DNA of 64,000 bases from Parietaria judaica. Taxonomy: Eukaryota > Streptophyta > Magnoliopsida > Rosales > Urticaceae. Below the pieces are notes generated by a model that was not told the origin of the DNA, did not search any database, and saw only the letters and a program-made list of their open reading frames with translations. Within the stretch, counting starts at the first letter, position 1. Each line of letters starts with the position of its first letter. Below, in pieces: positions 24,421 through 36,121 of the stretch. The position numbers were made by a program, and so were the translations under genes. Location of the stretch: NCBI GenBank assembly GCA_954871525.1, contig OX940870.1, forward strand, positions 3,999,501-4,063,500. Reading direction: 5' to 3'.

Positions 24421-26592
24421 CACACATAAAAAATACCATTTTAATTTTGTTAACTTTTTTATTTAACCATAAGACATTAAATTAAATCAATATGATGAAT
24501 AATAAACTTTATGACATTTAAATTTGTGTTTTTCTTTTTGGTTTTAATAGATTAGATCAAATCCTCATGGCTTGGCGTGGGGACGGCCAAACATGGCCGC
24601 GGTGTGGAACTTCTTTCATGAAGATCGGCACATTAACGAGCACGGTGTCCGCGTTTAAACTGGCGACGTGCAAAAAGTGCGGGCACGTCCTAGACGGGAT
24701 GGGTGAACGCGGGACCGGCCACTTGAACCGCCACGCGAAAGAGTGCTTCCCAACCGGCACACTCGACGAGGTAAACGCAGCACAGGTAAGTAGACTCGCG
24801 ACCCCAAACTTACGGAAATGGATACTCGAATGGTTATTGTCTACGGGCGCACCGTTGAGTTTGGTGGAAAATCCTGCGCATACACAATACATGCAAAGGA
24901 TTAATCCGTCTTACCAACAGTTTTCCCGTACGACGTATACTAGGGACATGGAAAAAGCTTATTCTATGCAAAAAAAACTATTTGGTCGATTTTTTTAAAA
25001 TGTCTAGCATCAACGTTGCTTTTACGACCGACTTGTGGAGCGGTCCGATGCTAAACGATTATATGAGTCTGACCGCTCATTATGTAGACGAAGATTGGGA
25101 ACCGTGTCAAAAACTTTTAAACCTATCACCGTTCGAGTGTCGCCATACCGGCCAAAACATTTCCGAAAAAATAATAGAACTATTAAATGATTGGGGTTTA
25201 CAAAATCGTGTTATATCTATTACGTTAGATAATGCCTCAAACAATAATGCCGCTATTACTATTTTGGAGGCTACTTTGCCCGTTAATCAATTTCGTAATA
25301 TTTTACATCAACGGTGCGCTTGTCACATTATAAACTTAATTGCACGAACGGGCGAGCGAGTAATTGCCGATCAAGTAGAAAAAATACGCGGCATTGTTGA
25401 TTGGATCCGGCATTCTCAAATTACTAATAGGTGGAGGCGATTTTGTAAAGAACACAATCATAAAGCTAACAGGTTCGGATTAGATAATAATACACGGTGG
25501 AACTCTACTTATCTAATGGTTTCAGTCGTGTGTAAGCAGAGGCTACCGTTGGACCACTTCCTCCACAAGGAACTCGAGCCGTCAGCGCGAATCTCGGAGG
25601 CGGAATGGGCAACCGCAGAAAAATTCACCAAATTCCTTAAACCCTTTTATGCTGTTACTTTAAATTTCTCTAACCAAAAACGCCCTTCTTTGAATCATGG
25701 TCTATCGGGTCTATTTGAAATTACTAACACTTTTACAGAATACGAAAACGACCCAATTATTGCTCCCTTGATTCAAGGAATGATTGAAAAATTCAAAAGT
25801 TATTGGGATCCACCCTCTTTTTCGTATTGCTTCGGTTCTATATTAGACCCTCGTATTATGTTTACGTTCGGTCCGTTAATGTTAGCAATCGGGCAAAACA
25901 TAGGGGTGGACTACTCTGATTACATTAAGGTTGTTAATGAAGCTTTTTATGAATTGTACAGGGAATACGACCGGCGGTTCCCACAGTTCAACGTCGAGGC
26001 GGAGCGGAGGACAGTGATGGAAAGCCCAACCAAGTCCGCTTTAGAGTTTAGCCGGAGACTCAAGCAAAAATTGTATCGCGGGGAAGCATCGGGATCCGGT
26101 ACGCCACCGGCACGGACGGACGACACGGACGGCGCACCAGACGAAGTGAAGCGGTACTACGGCCTTCGGATCGACGACCAATCAACTGAGTTCGATGTCA
26201 TCAGGTGGTGGAAGAATGAATGGGAAAGATTCCCGATATTGGCAAGAATGGCGAGGGACATCCTGTCCATCCCCATTTCAAGCGTTGCATCGGAGAGCGC
26301 ATTCAGTACAGCTCAGAACATCATCGACGATCGGAGGTACTCAATAACCAACACACACCTCGAGCATGCCGTGGTGTTGAACGATTGGATGTTCCGCAAC
26401 CCCGTAATCGGCCAACGTTCCGAACCAACCGAGCTTGAGCTTATGACTGAAAGGTTTAACGCCTGGTTCCCGGAGTGATGCAAAGTTAGCGCCAATAATG
26501 ATGTGCTCTTTCCTCTCTTGGTTTTTAGTCCCTAAGGAGGGTTTTACAAGAGAGGTTTTAGTGAGGCATCTTGTAATGTTTACACTGAATAT

Positions 26593-27284
26593 TAGGGGTG
26601 CAAATAAAACCCGAAAACCGGGTAAAAACCCGAATCCGAATCCGAATCCGAATTTAAAACCCGAATCCAAATCCGAATCCGAATCCGGAATTCGGATCCG
26701 GGTACCCGGTACCCGTTTTAAAACCGGGTTCGGGTACCGGGTAGTGAAATCTTAAAAACCGGGTACCCGGTACCCGGTTTAATACCCGGTTTGTTTAATT
26801 TTTAATTTAAAATAAAAATAAAAATTTAGGGTTAGGGTTAGGGCTCGACACTCATCTCTCATTTTCATTTCTCATTTTAGGGTTTCATTAAATTTTTTTA
26901 AATTTTTTTTGATGCGCAGACGGTGAAATGATGATGGAAAGCCGGAAGAACTCGAAGTGCTTTATCATATGTCTTTTTAAAGCATTTTAAATTTTAGACA
27001 ATGGATGTATATTTTTTTTATGTACGAGACATGTACAATGTTTATTTTGAGATAATTTAATTTTTCTATTAAAAAAAAACGGATCCGGGTAAAAACCCGG
27101 ATCCGGTTGAAAATCCGAACTTGGTTTCCAAACCGGTTACCGGGTACTAAAACCGGGTAGCAATTTTCAACTACCCGGAAATTCGGGTACCGGGTACCGG
27201 GTAGTAAATTTCAACTACCCGAAAACCGGGTCCGGGTACCGGGTACTTCAAAAAAACCGGGTACCCGACCTGGTTTCACCCCTA
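26593..27284. mobile_element. hAT MITE with CCGGGTACCCGG-rich interior
   Basis: A 692-bp element beginning TAGGGGTGCAAATAAAAC and ending GGTTTCACCCCTA, with the perfect 8-bp duplication CTGAATAT on both sides (26585-26592 and 27285-27292). The two outer thirds consist of CCGGGTACCCGG and CCGAATCCG repeats in both orientations. The middle includes a short telomere-like run of three TTAGGG units at about 26826-26843. It is inserted 115 bases after the transposase stop codon of the host hAT element. Confidence 0.92.
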
Positions 27285-27655
27285 CTGAATATTACAGGTT
27301 TCTTCCACCTTATTGTAATATTCACAATGAATAATACAACTCTTTTTTTTAATATCTCGTTTTGTTATATTTATTTATTTGTTATTAAATATTTAAAAAT
27401 AATATTATGTTACAAATTTACATTTTTAACATTTAAATTCGGTTAAAAACTAACAATTAACAAAGTTAAACATCGGAATCAAATATACAACTTTTGTCGA
27501 AACCCAAAACAACCTCTCTTTCTCTCTCGAGCCACCAGTTCGCGACCACATCGCGACGCGCCGCGACCGCACACGCCACGACGCGTCGCGACGTGTCTTC
27601 TCGCGGTTTTGTCGACCGAGTCGCGACGTGCCGCGGCGATGAAATGTGCAGCTTA

Positions 27656-29374
27656 TTATTATGATTTGAGCGTTAATGTTTCGATTCATTCATGTTTCAT
27701 ATAATATATTTGAATAAAAGCAATGGTAGAGTGTGAATAGCTTTATTAGGAAGAATAAAATTGCAAGCTAGTTATTATTATTCTTTGGATATTGCTATTC
27801 AAGTGTTTAATTGATTTAAAATAGAATATAACTGTGAAGTATAATTATATACCGTGGGTATATAATATGAGATGTGCTTTTGAAAAAGCAACAAAGCGAG
27901 AAATTATTATTTATGGAGAAATAATATGTTCGTGTAGTACACCCGATTATTGATCGAGGTACTAAACGTAAAGCGTTGAATTGAAATTGCGATTTTAATT
28001 CTAAGTTGGTAATTTTCTAAATGAAAGAAAATTATGAGAAATCATTGAGAAATAGATACACGGAAATTTTGTGACAAAATATATTTTGTCAAAGTACACT
28101 TGATTATCGATCAAGATACTTATATGTGTAATTGAAATTGCGGTTTCAATTTTGAGATGTTATTTGACTCGTCAACGAGGTTAGAAACGCTCAAATGACG
28201 TATATGCAAAATGTGCATACTGAATATGGCAATAATGTCGGACTCTATTTATCACGAGATAAATTTGAGAAGTTCAAAGGTTTATGAACATTGAATTCCA
28301 ATTAATACCTGGAAATGTGGGGGCGTTTACTAGAAAATATTCGCTTCACATTATGTTGATGTACATGAGTCTAAGGACTGTACATTGCATCTGTGAACTA
28401 AGAATTAGTTCTTGTAGTGTAATTGGAATCGAATGTTGAAAGTTTCCAAAAAAACGTAAGAGATTCACAATAGAATCTTTTTATTGTCTTAGACAAATAC
28501 GGCAATAAGGCCGAATGGCTAAGAAACTATTTTGAAATGGAAAAAAACGCGTCTATAATTTGCATAGAAATTTGGTATGCAATTAAAAGAGCGTAAAACC
28601 ATTTCATAATGGTAAGTCTAGACATATATGTCATAGACTTAATGTCGTTAGACAACTACTCTCAAAGAAAATTTATCATAATTGATCATGTGAATCAAAT
28701 GATAATATTGTGGATCCACTACCCAAAAGGGTATAAGTGAGAGTTGGTTGTGAAATCATCAAAGGGAATGTGACTTAAGCCCATTGAAAAATGAAGTTTC
28801 ATAGTGGAAACCCAACCTAGCTGACTGGAGATCCCAAGAACTAGGTTCAATATGAAAACCTAGCTGTAAGACTTTAACGGATCACTGTGGGGGTTACACC
28901 ATCTGTCCATTCCTAAGATGAAAAACAGAGATATGTACGGTTAAGGATAAGCTAATAGAAAGCTTTTAATGATTCTTACACGTCGGTATATGATAACCGA
29001 GCGGAGAATAGCTTGCTTAAAGTAAGATCACCTATGTTAGAGTGAAGTGGGGTCGCTTCAACGGAATTGTAAAGGGCGCAAGTTCCGTAAACTCTCGCAG
29101 AACCAGATGGTGTTCATGACCATGAACGAACACAATAGTGAGAACTGAATCTATCTAAAAAGAATTCTGTCTGAGGTGTATTCTCACTTACACTAACGGT
29201 CGAACAGTTCAAAGACATCGCGTCTACTGATCACCAAGTAAGGAAATATACTTTCACAAGGGAAGGTTCAAAGGGTTACACCTACCTATCCTATGCAGGG
29301 TTTGACTGCCGAACTCTATTAGCTGAGTCAGGTGTTGTCAAGAGTGATCTGTCAATTTTATTTATGTGGGAGAT
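27656..29374 (+). other. Right interior of the LTR retroelement
   Basis: About 1.7 kb of moderately AT-rich DNA with no reading frame matching gag, protease, reverse transcriptase or integrase. It ends in the polypurine tract GTGGGAGAT (29366-29374) directly before the 3' LTR. The sequence is not simple or tandem repeat. It looks like the conserved non-coding interior of a large retrotransposon derivative. Confidence 0.6.
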
Positions 29375-30957
29375 TGTTGGAAATGATTGTAGTTAAATAA
29401 AATTGAGATAGCGTCGAGCGGGTCGAAATGTCGAACACTCGAGACGAACGGTCTATCCAATTACCGGGATTTGTTCCGACGTTAAAACGTTACGTAAAAC
29501 GGCTATATTGATTATGACCGTTATGAATATTGAATTCAATTTGTTACGTTACGTATTAATTGCAATTTATTGCTAGCCGTTATAGAATTGATTGGTAATC
29601 AATTCAATTTATTGCTAGCCGTTATAGACTTGATTGGTAATCAATTCAATTTATTACTAGCCGTTATAGAATTAAATGAGTATTAATTCTTTGTCTCCCT
29701 CCCACATCTATAAATTGAGGTGACCTCGACCCTTTCGACACACCACTGCAAAATGTCCTTCGAAAATCTCTCTAGAAACTATGAGTTTGCTTCCCGGTTT
29801 TTTTCACTCCGCAAACTCAAATTTTCATGCTTCCCATCGTTTTATGTCGTGTGTCTTTCGGTAACGGAGTTCAAGAAGGTTCAGTTCGCCGGTGAACTTC
29901 GAAGTGCTACGGAGTTCTCGGTCATCCTGTTATATCCTGGGAAGCTATCGCCTAAACGAACCTCAAGCACGTTGAGGAGGCGAATCAAGCTTTAAGGAGA
30001 GCGTCCAACACGTCTCGGGAACCGCTTACTATTTTTTCTATTTTACAGGATCAAGAACACATGATCGGATCATAGCGACAAGCCGGTGCTCGTCGATCCA
30101 AGATTCTTCCGATAAGTATCATCGAATCTATTCGCTACTGTTTTTACTAGGGGTGCAAATAATACCCGGAAACCGGGTAATTATCCGGAACTGAATCGGT
30201 ATCCAGATTTAAAAACCGGAACCGGAACCGGATCCGGATTTCGGTTCTGGGTACCCGTATCCGGATTCAAAACCGGATACGGGTACCGGGTATTAAAAAT
30301 AAAAAAACCGGGTACCCGGTACCCGGTTTTACTACCCGATTTTTTTTTATTTTTATGATATTTTAAACTTTTAGGGTTTGTGCTTGGCCCTTTTTACTCC
30401 GTGTAATTAACCTTTTGTGACTTAGTCTCCCCCCTCCATCTCTGCCTCTCGGGGTTCTCGAGACTATGTTTTTTTTTTCTTTTCTTTTTTGCGCAGTAAT
30501 ATGTTATGCTTGATGCGCGGGACTATGTTTTATTTATGCTTGATGTGCGAGACTATTTTTTATGCATTTTGGACTCTCTTTTTTTATGCTCGATGCGTTG
30601 GATTATTTTTTTTATGCAATTTTTTTTAGATGAATGTATGTTTTGTTTTTTAAATAATATATATATTTTTTAAAAACGGGTACCGGGTAAAAACCGGGTA
30701 CCAGGATCCGGTTCCCCAAAACGAGATACCGGGTATCGGTACCGGGTATCGAAATATAGATACCCGGAAACCGGGTACCCGGATTTCCGGGTACCCGGAT
30801 TTCGGATACCGGTTCCGGGTATCAATTTTTGGATACCCGGATTCCGGTTCCGGGTACCGGGTACCTCGAAAAAACCGAGTACCCTACCCGGTTGCACCCC
30901 TAGTTTTTACTATAATTTGTTTCTCATATATCATCATGTATAGAAATATACCCAATA
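29375..30957 (+). repeat. 3' LTR, interrupted by a hAT MITE
   Basis: Collinear with the 5' LTR and nearly identical to it. It contains about 17 extra bases after position 29760 that the 5' LTR lacks, and is split by a 755-bp hAT insertion at 30148-30902. It ends CCCAATA instead of CCCAACA. Confidence 0.9.
30148..30902. mobile_element. hAT MITE inserted in the 3' LTR
   Basis: A 755-bp element beginning TAGGGGTGCAAATAATAC and ending CCGGTTGCACCCCTA, with the perfect 8-bp duplication GTTTTTAC on both sides (30140-30147 and 30903-30910). The uninterrupted 5' LTR carries a single GTTTTTACTATAATTTG at the same place, which proves the insertion. The interior is rich in CCGGGTACC/GGTACCCGG repeats and has a T-rich centre. 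It is the same subfamily as the element at 26593-27284. Confidence 0.95.
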
Positions 30958-31156
30958 ATAGTCAAACAGATCATGCTATTATCATCATATGACCAAATAA
31001 CTTAAGTAAATAATTTGACCAAATAAACGAAGTAAATAATTTGTTTAACCATGTTGGATTCGTCTCGTCTGCACTCTTTATTTATTTATTTATTTATTTA
31101 TTTATTTTTCTTTCCATTTTTATCGACCAACAGTTATTGATTATTGATATATATAG

Positions 31157-31433
31157 GGAAACTTCAGTTTTGTATGCCCAGTAGAGCATGTGTTTTTGGA
31201 AAAGTACCCGAGTTTGTTAAATTATAAAACTATGCCCCAAAAGTGTTTTTGTAAAGACAAAAAGTGTTTATGTAACAGAAATAATTTTTGGAGCATAGTT
31301 TAAAGTGTTTAAAAAGTGTTTAAAAGTGTTTATGTAAAGACAAAAAGTGTGTTGGGGCATAATTTTGTAATTTAACAAATTCGAGTACTTTTTTAAAAAC
31401 ACATACTCTATCGAGCATACAAACTAAAGTTTC

Positions 31434-31434
<1 letters not shown>
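31157..31434. mobile_element. MITE with GGAAACTT...AAGTTTCC ends (second copy)
   Basis: Same family as 19986-20253, with ends GGAAACTTCAGTTTTGTATG and CAAACTAAAGTTTCC, followed by an AT microsatellite (31436-31471). The two copies lie on either side of the LTR retroelement. Confidence 0.7.
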
Positions 31435-31471
<37 letters not shown>

Positions 31472-31474
<3 letters not shown>

Positions 31475-33453
31475 AGGGGATAATAAATAACGGAATCTCT
31501 TGTGGACCACACCACATATGTCATTTGAATGAGATATATCATCAAACCTATATATTAGTATAGAAGGCTTTACAAAATGATGTACTTAAAACAAAAAAAA
31601 ATATGTTATTTATTCTAGGTTATTCTATTTTTATATAGACTTTTGTTTTTTTAATCATTATATAATCAACTATATACCCTTTTTTTTTACTAATTTGAAA
31701 ACCCTGAACAATTACTAAAATTGATCTCTTTTTTCCTTCTATAAGTTTTAGCTATTAATTCATTGAATGAAAACCTATTAGAATATAGCAGTACATGGCA
31801 ATAAATAAATAAATAAAAACTTGTCATATGATAACAATAATTAAATTACATGAGAGTCCTAATAACGTGACTGGCTATTTGTGTCCGTGTCTCGATCCAC
31901 TTAGACAAGTGATAACATATCTTGCAGGTTTTTAGACGCAAGAATGATGTATAAGTATTGTTATTTAGTTATATAAGACTAGATTACTCGATAATGACTT
32001 CGATCTTACGTGGGATTTACTTTGTAGGCTGTGAATTCTGATAGTCAATTGTAAAATTGTAATTTCTTTTCTTTTTTAATGTTTTGATCATACATTGGAA
32101 TTAGATTCTAATCAATAGACAGCGGCGTAGCTATTGATTAGCGGCGTAGCCATACTTTTATTTAGATGAAGCACAAAAATTTATTTTTGATTGATTTTCT
32201 CAAGTATGTAAATAAATAAAAAATCATAAAAACCCATATTAAAGGCAACTATTAAAATCATAAAAAGATAATATTATTTTTAAAAATATTTTAGAATAAA
32301 TTTATCGGGTAATCCTAAACCACAAAAGATATAATTTGTTTACCTTAAGATTCACAATGAATGAAGAACACCTATTATTTTCTTTTGTTCAATTTCATTT
32401 GAGCCGTCGAAACACTAATTTTGTCGCTTATCAGTTAGACGTATAGTTGGGCATGTAATAGTGTTAGCTTCAGGTTTCGCTCGTTTGAGGATTCTCCAGC
32501 CTTTAACCGGAAAGTTTTGTTTGGTGAAATTGAATGATAGTGTTTGTGTGCTCTTTCCTTGCCCGGGTCGCACCCGTTCAGGAGGCTACGAGAGATTTTA
32601 ACAAAGTCATTCCACATTTTCAAAATAATAATAAAAAAATCTAAGTGAACATATAAACGGGCACCCACTAGCGCACATATAACACCATCACTTAAGGACT
32701 AAATAAGTAACGTTATCATCGCATAGCTATACCCTATATAAGGTATTAAATTTTTCGAATATCCATCGGAAATCTGTTTTCGAGGATATGCGAAACGATA
32801 TATCCATCGGCATATCCATCGATTTACCTATGAGATACCAATCGACAAGCGATATATCCGTAAAATGAAAAGTGCGAAACGACATCGGCAAGCGGTGTTT
32901 GACCGGTTATGGATTGAGAATCATATAAGAATATATATATATATATAATTATAATGTTGTGAGATCTGATGGTAAAGTTACCAAAGTGGTAAGTATGTGA
33001 TGGTGATAAGAATATTTTCTGGTTGGACGGCCAATGATGAATATTATAATAAAATATATTGTCGTTGAATTTCAATTAATATTGCCATTAATCATTATGC
33101 ATAATGCCTTTGTAGAGACATGGTGATATTTATGTGGACCTTTTACCAACGAAAATTGAAAGATCATCAAAATTATATCTATCTGTGGGGACCTATGTCT
33201 TTCACTCTACAGCCATATATTACAATCAATATTTCAAACAAGAATCAATCAACATATATATATTTCCAACACTGACGTGGCTTGTTTGCAAGCGTAGGAT
33301 TGAAATCTATCGATCCGAAACAATTTGTGTTAAAAAATTATCATACATTGGAGAATAGATAATGTTCATTAATATAATTTTGAGATCTACAAATAGTAAT
33401 AAATTCAACCCACAACCACAAGATTGTACGTTCACGTACTTCATAAATATACG

Positions 33454-33496
<43 letters not shown>

Positions 33497-35606
33497 CTAT
33501 TTAATGTGCATAATTATCAACCTTGACCTAGCTTACGGGAATATTTTTTACGCAGACATTTTTGCTTCTTCTCGATGATGAAAAGAACTTAATAGAGAAA
33601 AATAAGAAAATGACAAAGAATATCTTGGGTTACTCTTTTTATTATCAGAGTGAGATGCTTAACATGATTTCAGAGCCAAATTTAGCATTAGCGAGCCGAG
33701 TAGTCGAGCACTATAAATAAACACTATATATTAGCTTGAGTTGATTGTATTTTGTTTGGGCCTTAAGTTAAGTTTATTTTTTAGAGCCTTTAAATTTCAT
33801 AATTAATTAGATATATAATAATACGTTAAAAAATATTATGTAACCTTAAAATTTGAAGAGTCGGAGGCACTAACCTTGCCATAGGCAAGCCCGGACCGGG
33901 CTTGCCAACGTGTGAGAGTGAGATTACATTCAATGAATTTGCTACTTCTCAATCACGAACTCACTGTAAACATGGCATTTTTATTTTATTTTATAATGGA
34001 ATGGAATATTTCTTTTCTTCTTTTTGTGAGTCTATGGACTTGGACAAAATTCCCAACAGTGTCTATCTCAACTTCGCTGGCATTTATTATGAATTTATGA
34101 TGCAATGAAGAAGAAATCATATTTTGTTTAATTTTTATAAAATATATAAAGGAATTTCACCCCTAGAAGAAGGAATGATAGGTACTTTTCAGACTGCACA
34201 AGTACGTAACAACTTAAAAGAGTCATTGAGGAAATATGAATGTTTTTGAATGTCAATAGTATAAATAGAGAGGTCACCAAGTGGGTTTTGTTCTTCCTTG
34301 TATTTAGGAAATGATATAATTTTTATGTCTGATCAAATATGCACTTCTATTTGCAGTCTTGAAAGAAACATGCAAATGTCCCTCCTAAAAGAGGGATTGG
34401 AGTTTGGACCCTTCAATTTTAAGCAAAAATATCTTCCGACCATGTTCTTTGATCAACTTTACTATTAAAGAGAATATTAAGCAAAACTTTCTACTTTTGT
34501 CCTTCATCAACCTAGCAATAAATACAACTACTTTAAGTTCACTATCAATTGACCATGTTTAAGAATTTTATCACCCTTCAAGGTATTCACGTTATGAAAT
34601 CTAACTAGTAACTTGAACCCTAATACCTTAAGTAAAATTATTGGGGATGTAAATTTCTATCCAAAATCCGGTTTACTTATGATCCAATTTTTTATTTTTT
34701 ATTTTCGCGAAGAATTCGAATACATGGCAGTGAACCAAGAAAATGAAATTCGGTCCTAGTTTCTCGTGTATGGTTTTAATCTATTTTATTTCTAATTAAT
34801 TCATTATAATTTTATTTTAATCCTACTTTATGTGTTTGAAGTTTTAATTGCTGCTTTTCAATATAATTATAAGTTAGTATAAAAAAAATAATTTTAACGT
34901 ATATTTGAATGAAATATCATTATATTATAAAAATCAAACCATCCGGTTTTGTCCCTGTCCAATTTTGGCTTGGAACCCGGTTGGTTTTTTAAAAGCCAAA
35001 AAACCGGTACGGTGCCGAAAAACATAAATAAAACAAATATCCGGGCTTCACGCTTGAAAAGAAATGGCTCAAATGTAAAATGCTAGTATATTATCCTTTG
35101 GCTAATTTGATGGAGTAGTAACTTATGAGAGTCCATGTGATACTTTCCTATCCCTTTGAAAAATGTCAAGAAAAGTTATAGGCTTTTATGATTTGGGCTC
35201 CATCGTCCATAATATTACTGCCTTGCAAGTGGGTTTGTTGGAGATACATAAAATCTTCTTTTCAAAGTTGGAAAGAGCGTTTGGATGATCTGTAGTTGAG
35301 AGTGAGAGAAGAACATCATGAATCACTTTGAACAGAAGAGCCAGTTAAAATGGAATCTGAGCTTTCGATGAGAGAGAGGCCCACCTCAAAACTTCATTCC
35401 TATCTTTCCCATGCTTCTGTGTCCCCTCTCCGAATCCAACCCCTCCAATATAATAATCCCAATCTTTTTCTTCATTTTTCTTTATGCTAATCAGATAATA
35501 CACTCTCATCTCCTTTCATATCAATATCATGCAGTAAAACTAGACTTTATGAACCAATCTTTGACTATACATACCCCGATAGTATATGATTGAGGATAAA
35601 CTTCAG
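31472..35606. other. Long intergenic stretch, no gene seen
   Basis: AT-rich DNA with an AT microsatellite at about 33459-33491. A patch at 32755-32900 has repeated CATCGG/CGATATATCC words like those near 63500-63960. Another patch near 34650-35045 has CCGGTTT/AACCGG words suggesting a worn hAT MITE. None of the open frames shows codon bias or a recognisable family. Confidence 0.4.
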
Positions 35607-36121
35607 TAGGAGTGAAACCGAAAGCCGGTACTGAATCCTTATCCAATCCGGTTCTAATCACAGTTCTTTTGTTAATAATAAAAAAACAGAAACCGGGTTA
35701 AACGTATCCATATAAGAACTGGATTCGGATACCGGGTTTTATATTTTTAGGAAACGGATACCCGGTTTTCGGTTTATTTATTTATTTTTCTTTTAATTTT
35801 TCAAATTTTATTTTAGTTTTCAATCGAGTGTTATCCTTTTTAAATTTAAAAGCAATGGGATGGAAGCTTTTTTTTTCATATCTGTTTGGATGCAGAACTT
35901 TTGGGATAGATTAGATTTGTACGGTTTTGATGTCGGTTGAGACTTGAGACCATATTGCGTTTATAATTTTGTTTATTAAAAAAAAAATCAAATCCGAGTA
36001 AAAGTCCGGATCCAAATACAAACCCGAATCTGTTTCCAAAACTGGATTCAAATAATGACTCCAGGTTTTAAATACTGGGTAGTCCAAAAAAATTAGAGTG
36101 CCCACCCCGATTTCAGTACTA
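35607..36121. mobile_element. Degenerate hAT-like MITE
   Basis: Ends TAGGAGTGAAACCG and, in complement, TAGTACTGAAATCG. Between them are AACCGGGTT, GGATACCCGG and GGATTC words in opposite orientations, as in the intact elements at 26593 and 30148. No target duplication survives. Confidence 0.55.

Larger units (their letters stand above)
23381..26478 (+). pseudogene. hAT transposase, frameshifted
   Basis: The product would be a nuclear DNA transposase. A 5' part (23381-23572 and, in another frame, 23581-23909) is Gln/Asp/Glu-rich. An intron (23910-24550, GTAATA to TTAATAG) follows. The next exon carries a BED-type zinc finger: a VWNFF motif at about 24602, CKKC, then HLNRHAKEC. The catalytic core and C-terminal hATC dimerisation region follow in 24982-26478, with Asp in TTDLWSG, Asp in LDNASNN and Glu in SVASESAFS, so the expected catalytic triad is present. 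The frame changes between about 23540 and 23581, at about 24655 (premature TAA), and at about 24980-24998 (TAA in a T-run). As it stands it cannot give a full protein. Assembly errors remain possible, mainly at the homopolymer site. Confidence 0.85.
22934..27655 (+). mobile_element. hAT transposon encoding a BED/hATC transposase (decayed)
   Basis: Ends TAGAGCTACACATTTC and, in complement, TAAGCTGCACATTTC lie between copies of TTATTAT (22927-22933 and 27656-27662). These are seven visible bases of what is normally an 8-bp hAT duplication. Both subterminal regions are packed with CGCGACG units. Inside are a TATA box, a leader with a CTCAAAGTT minisatellite (about 23288-23378), and a transposase region (23381-26478) with an AT-rich intron. 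A later 692-bp hAT element sits in the 3' part. It is inserted within the LTR retroelement. Confidence 0.85.
21592..30957 (+). mobile_element. Non-autonomous LTR retroelement (LARD-like) hosting three hAT elements
   Basis: Two LTRs (21592-22395 and 29375-30957) in direct orientation are flanked by the perfect 5-bp duplication ATAGT (21587-21591 and 30958-30962). The LTRs start TGTTGG and end CCAACA (CCAATA in the 3' copy). Just before the 3' LTR is GTGGGAGAT, a typical polypurine tract. After removal of the hAT element at 22934-27655 the interior is only about 2.3 kb and shows no gag or pol. No tRNA primer site is recognisable after the 5' LTR. By eye the LTRs differ at only about a dozen substitutions plus one indel of about 17 bases. 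This points to a recent insertion, mobilised in trans. Confidence 0.88.

Noticed and set aside
30670..30897. A frame rich in Pro, Gly, Thr and Arg
   Set aside because: Translation of CCGGGTACC repeats in a hAT MITE.
33902..34108. Two overlapping plus-strand frames
   Set aside because: AT-rich, no recognisable protein, no upstream signals.
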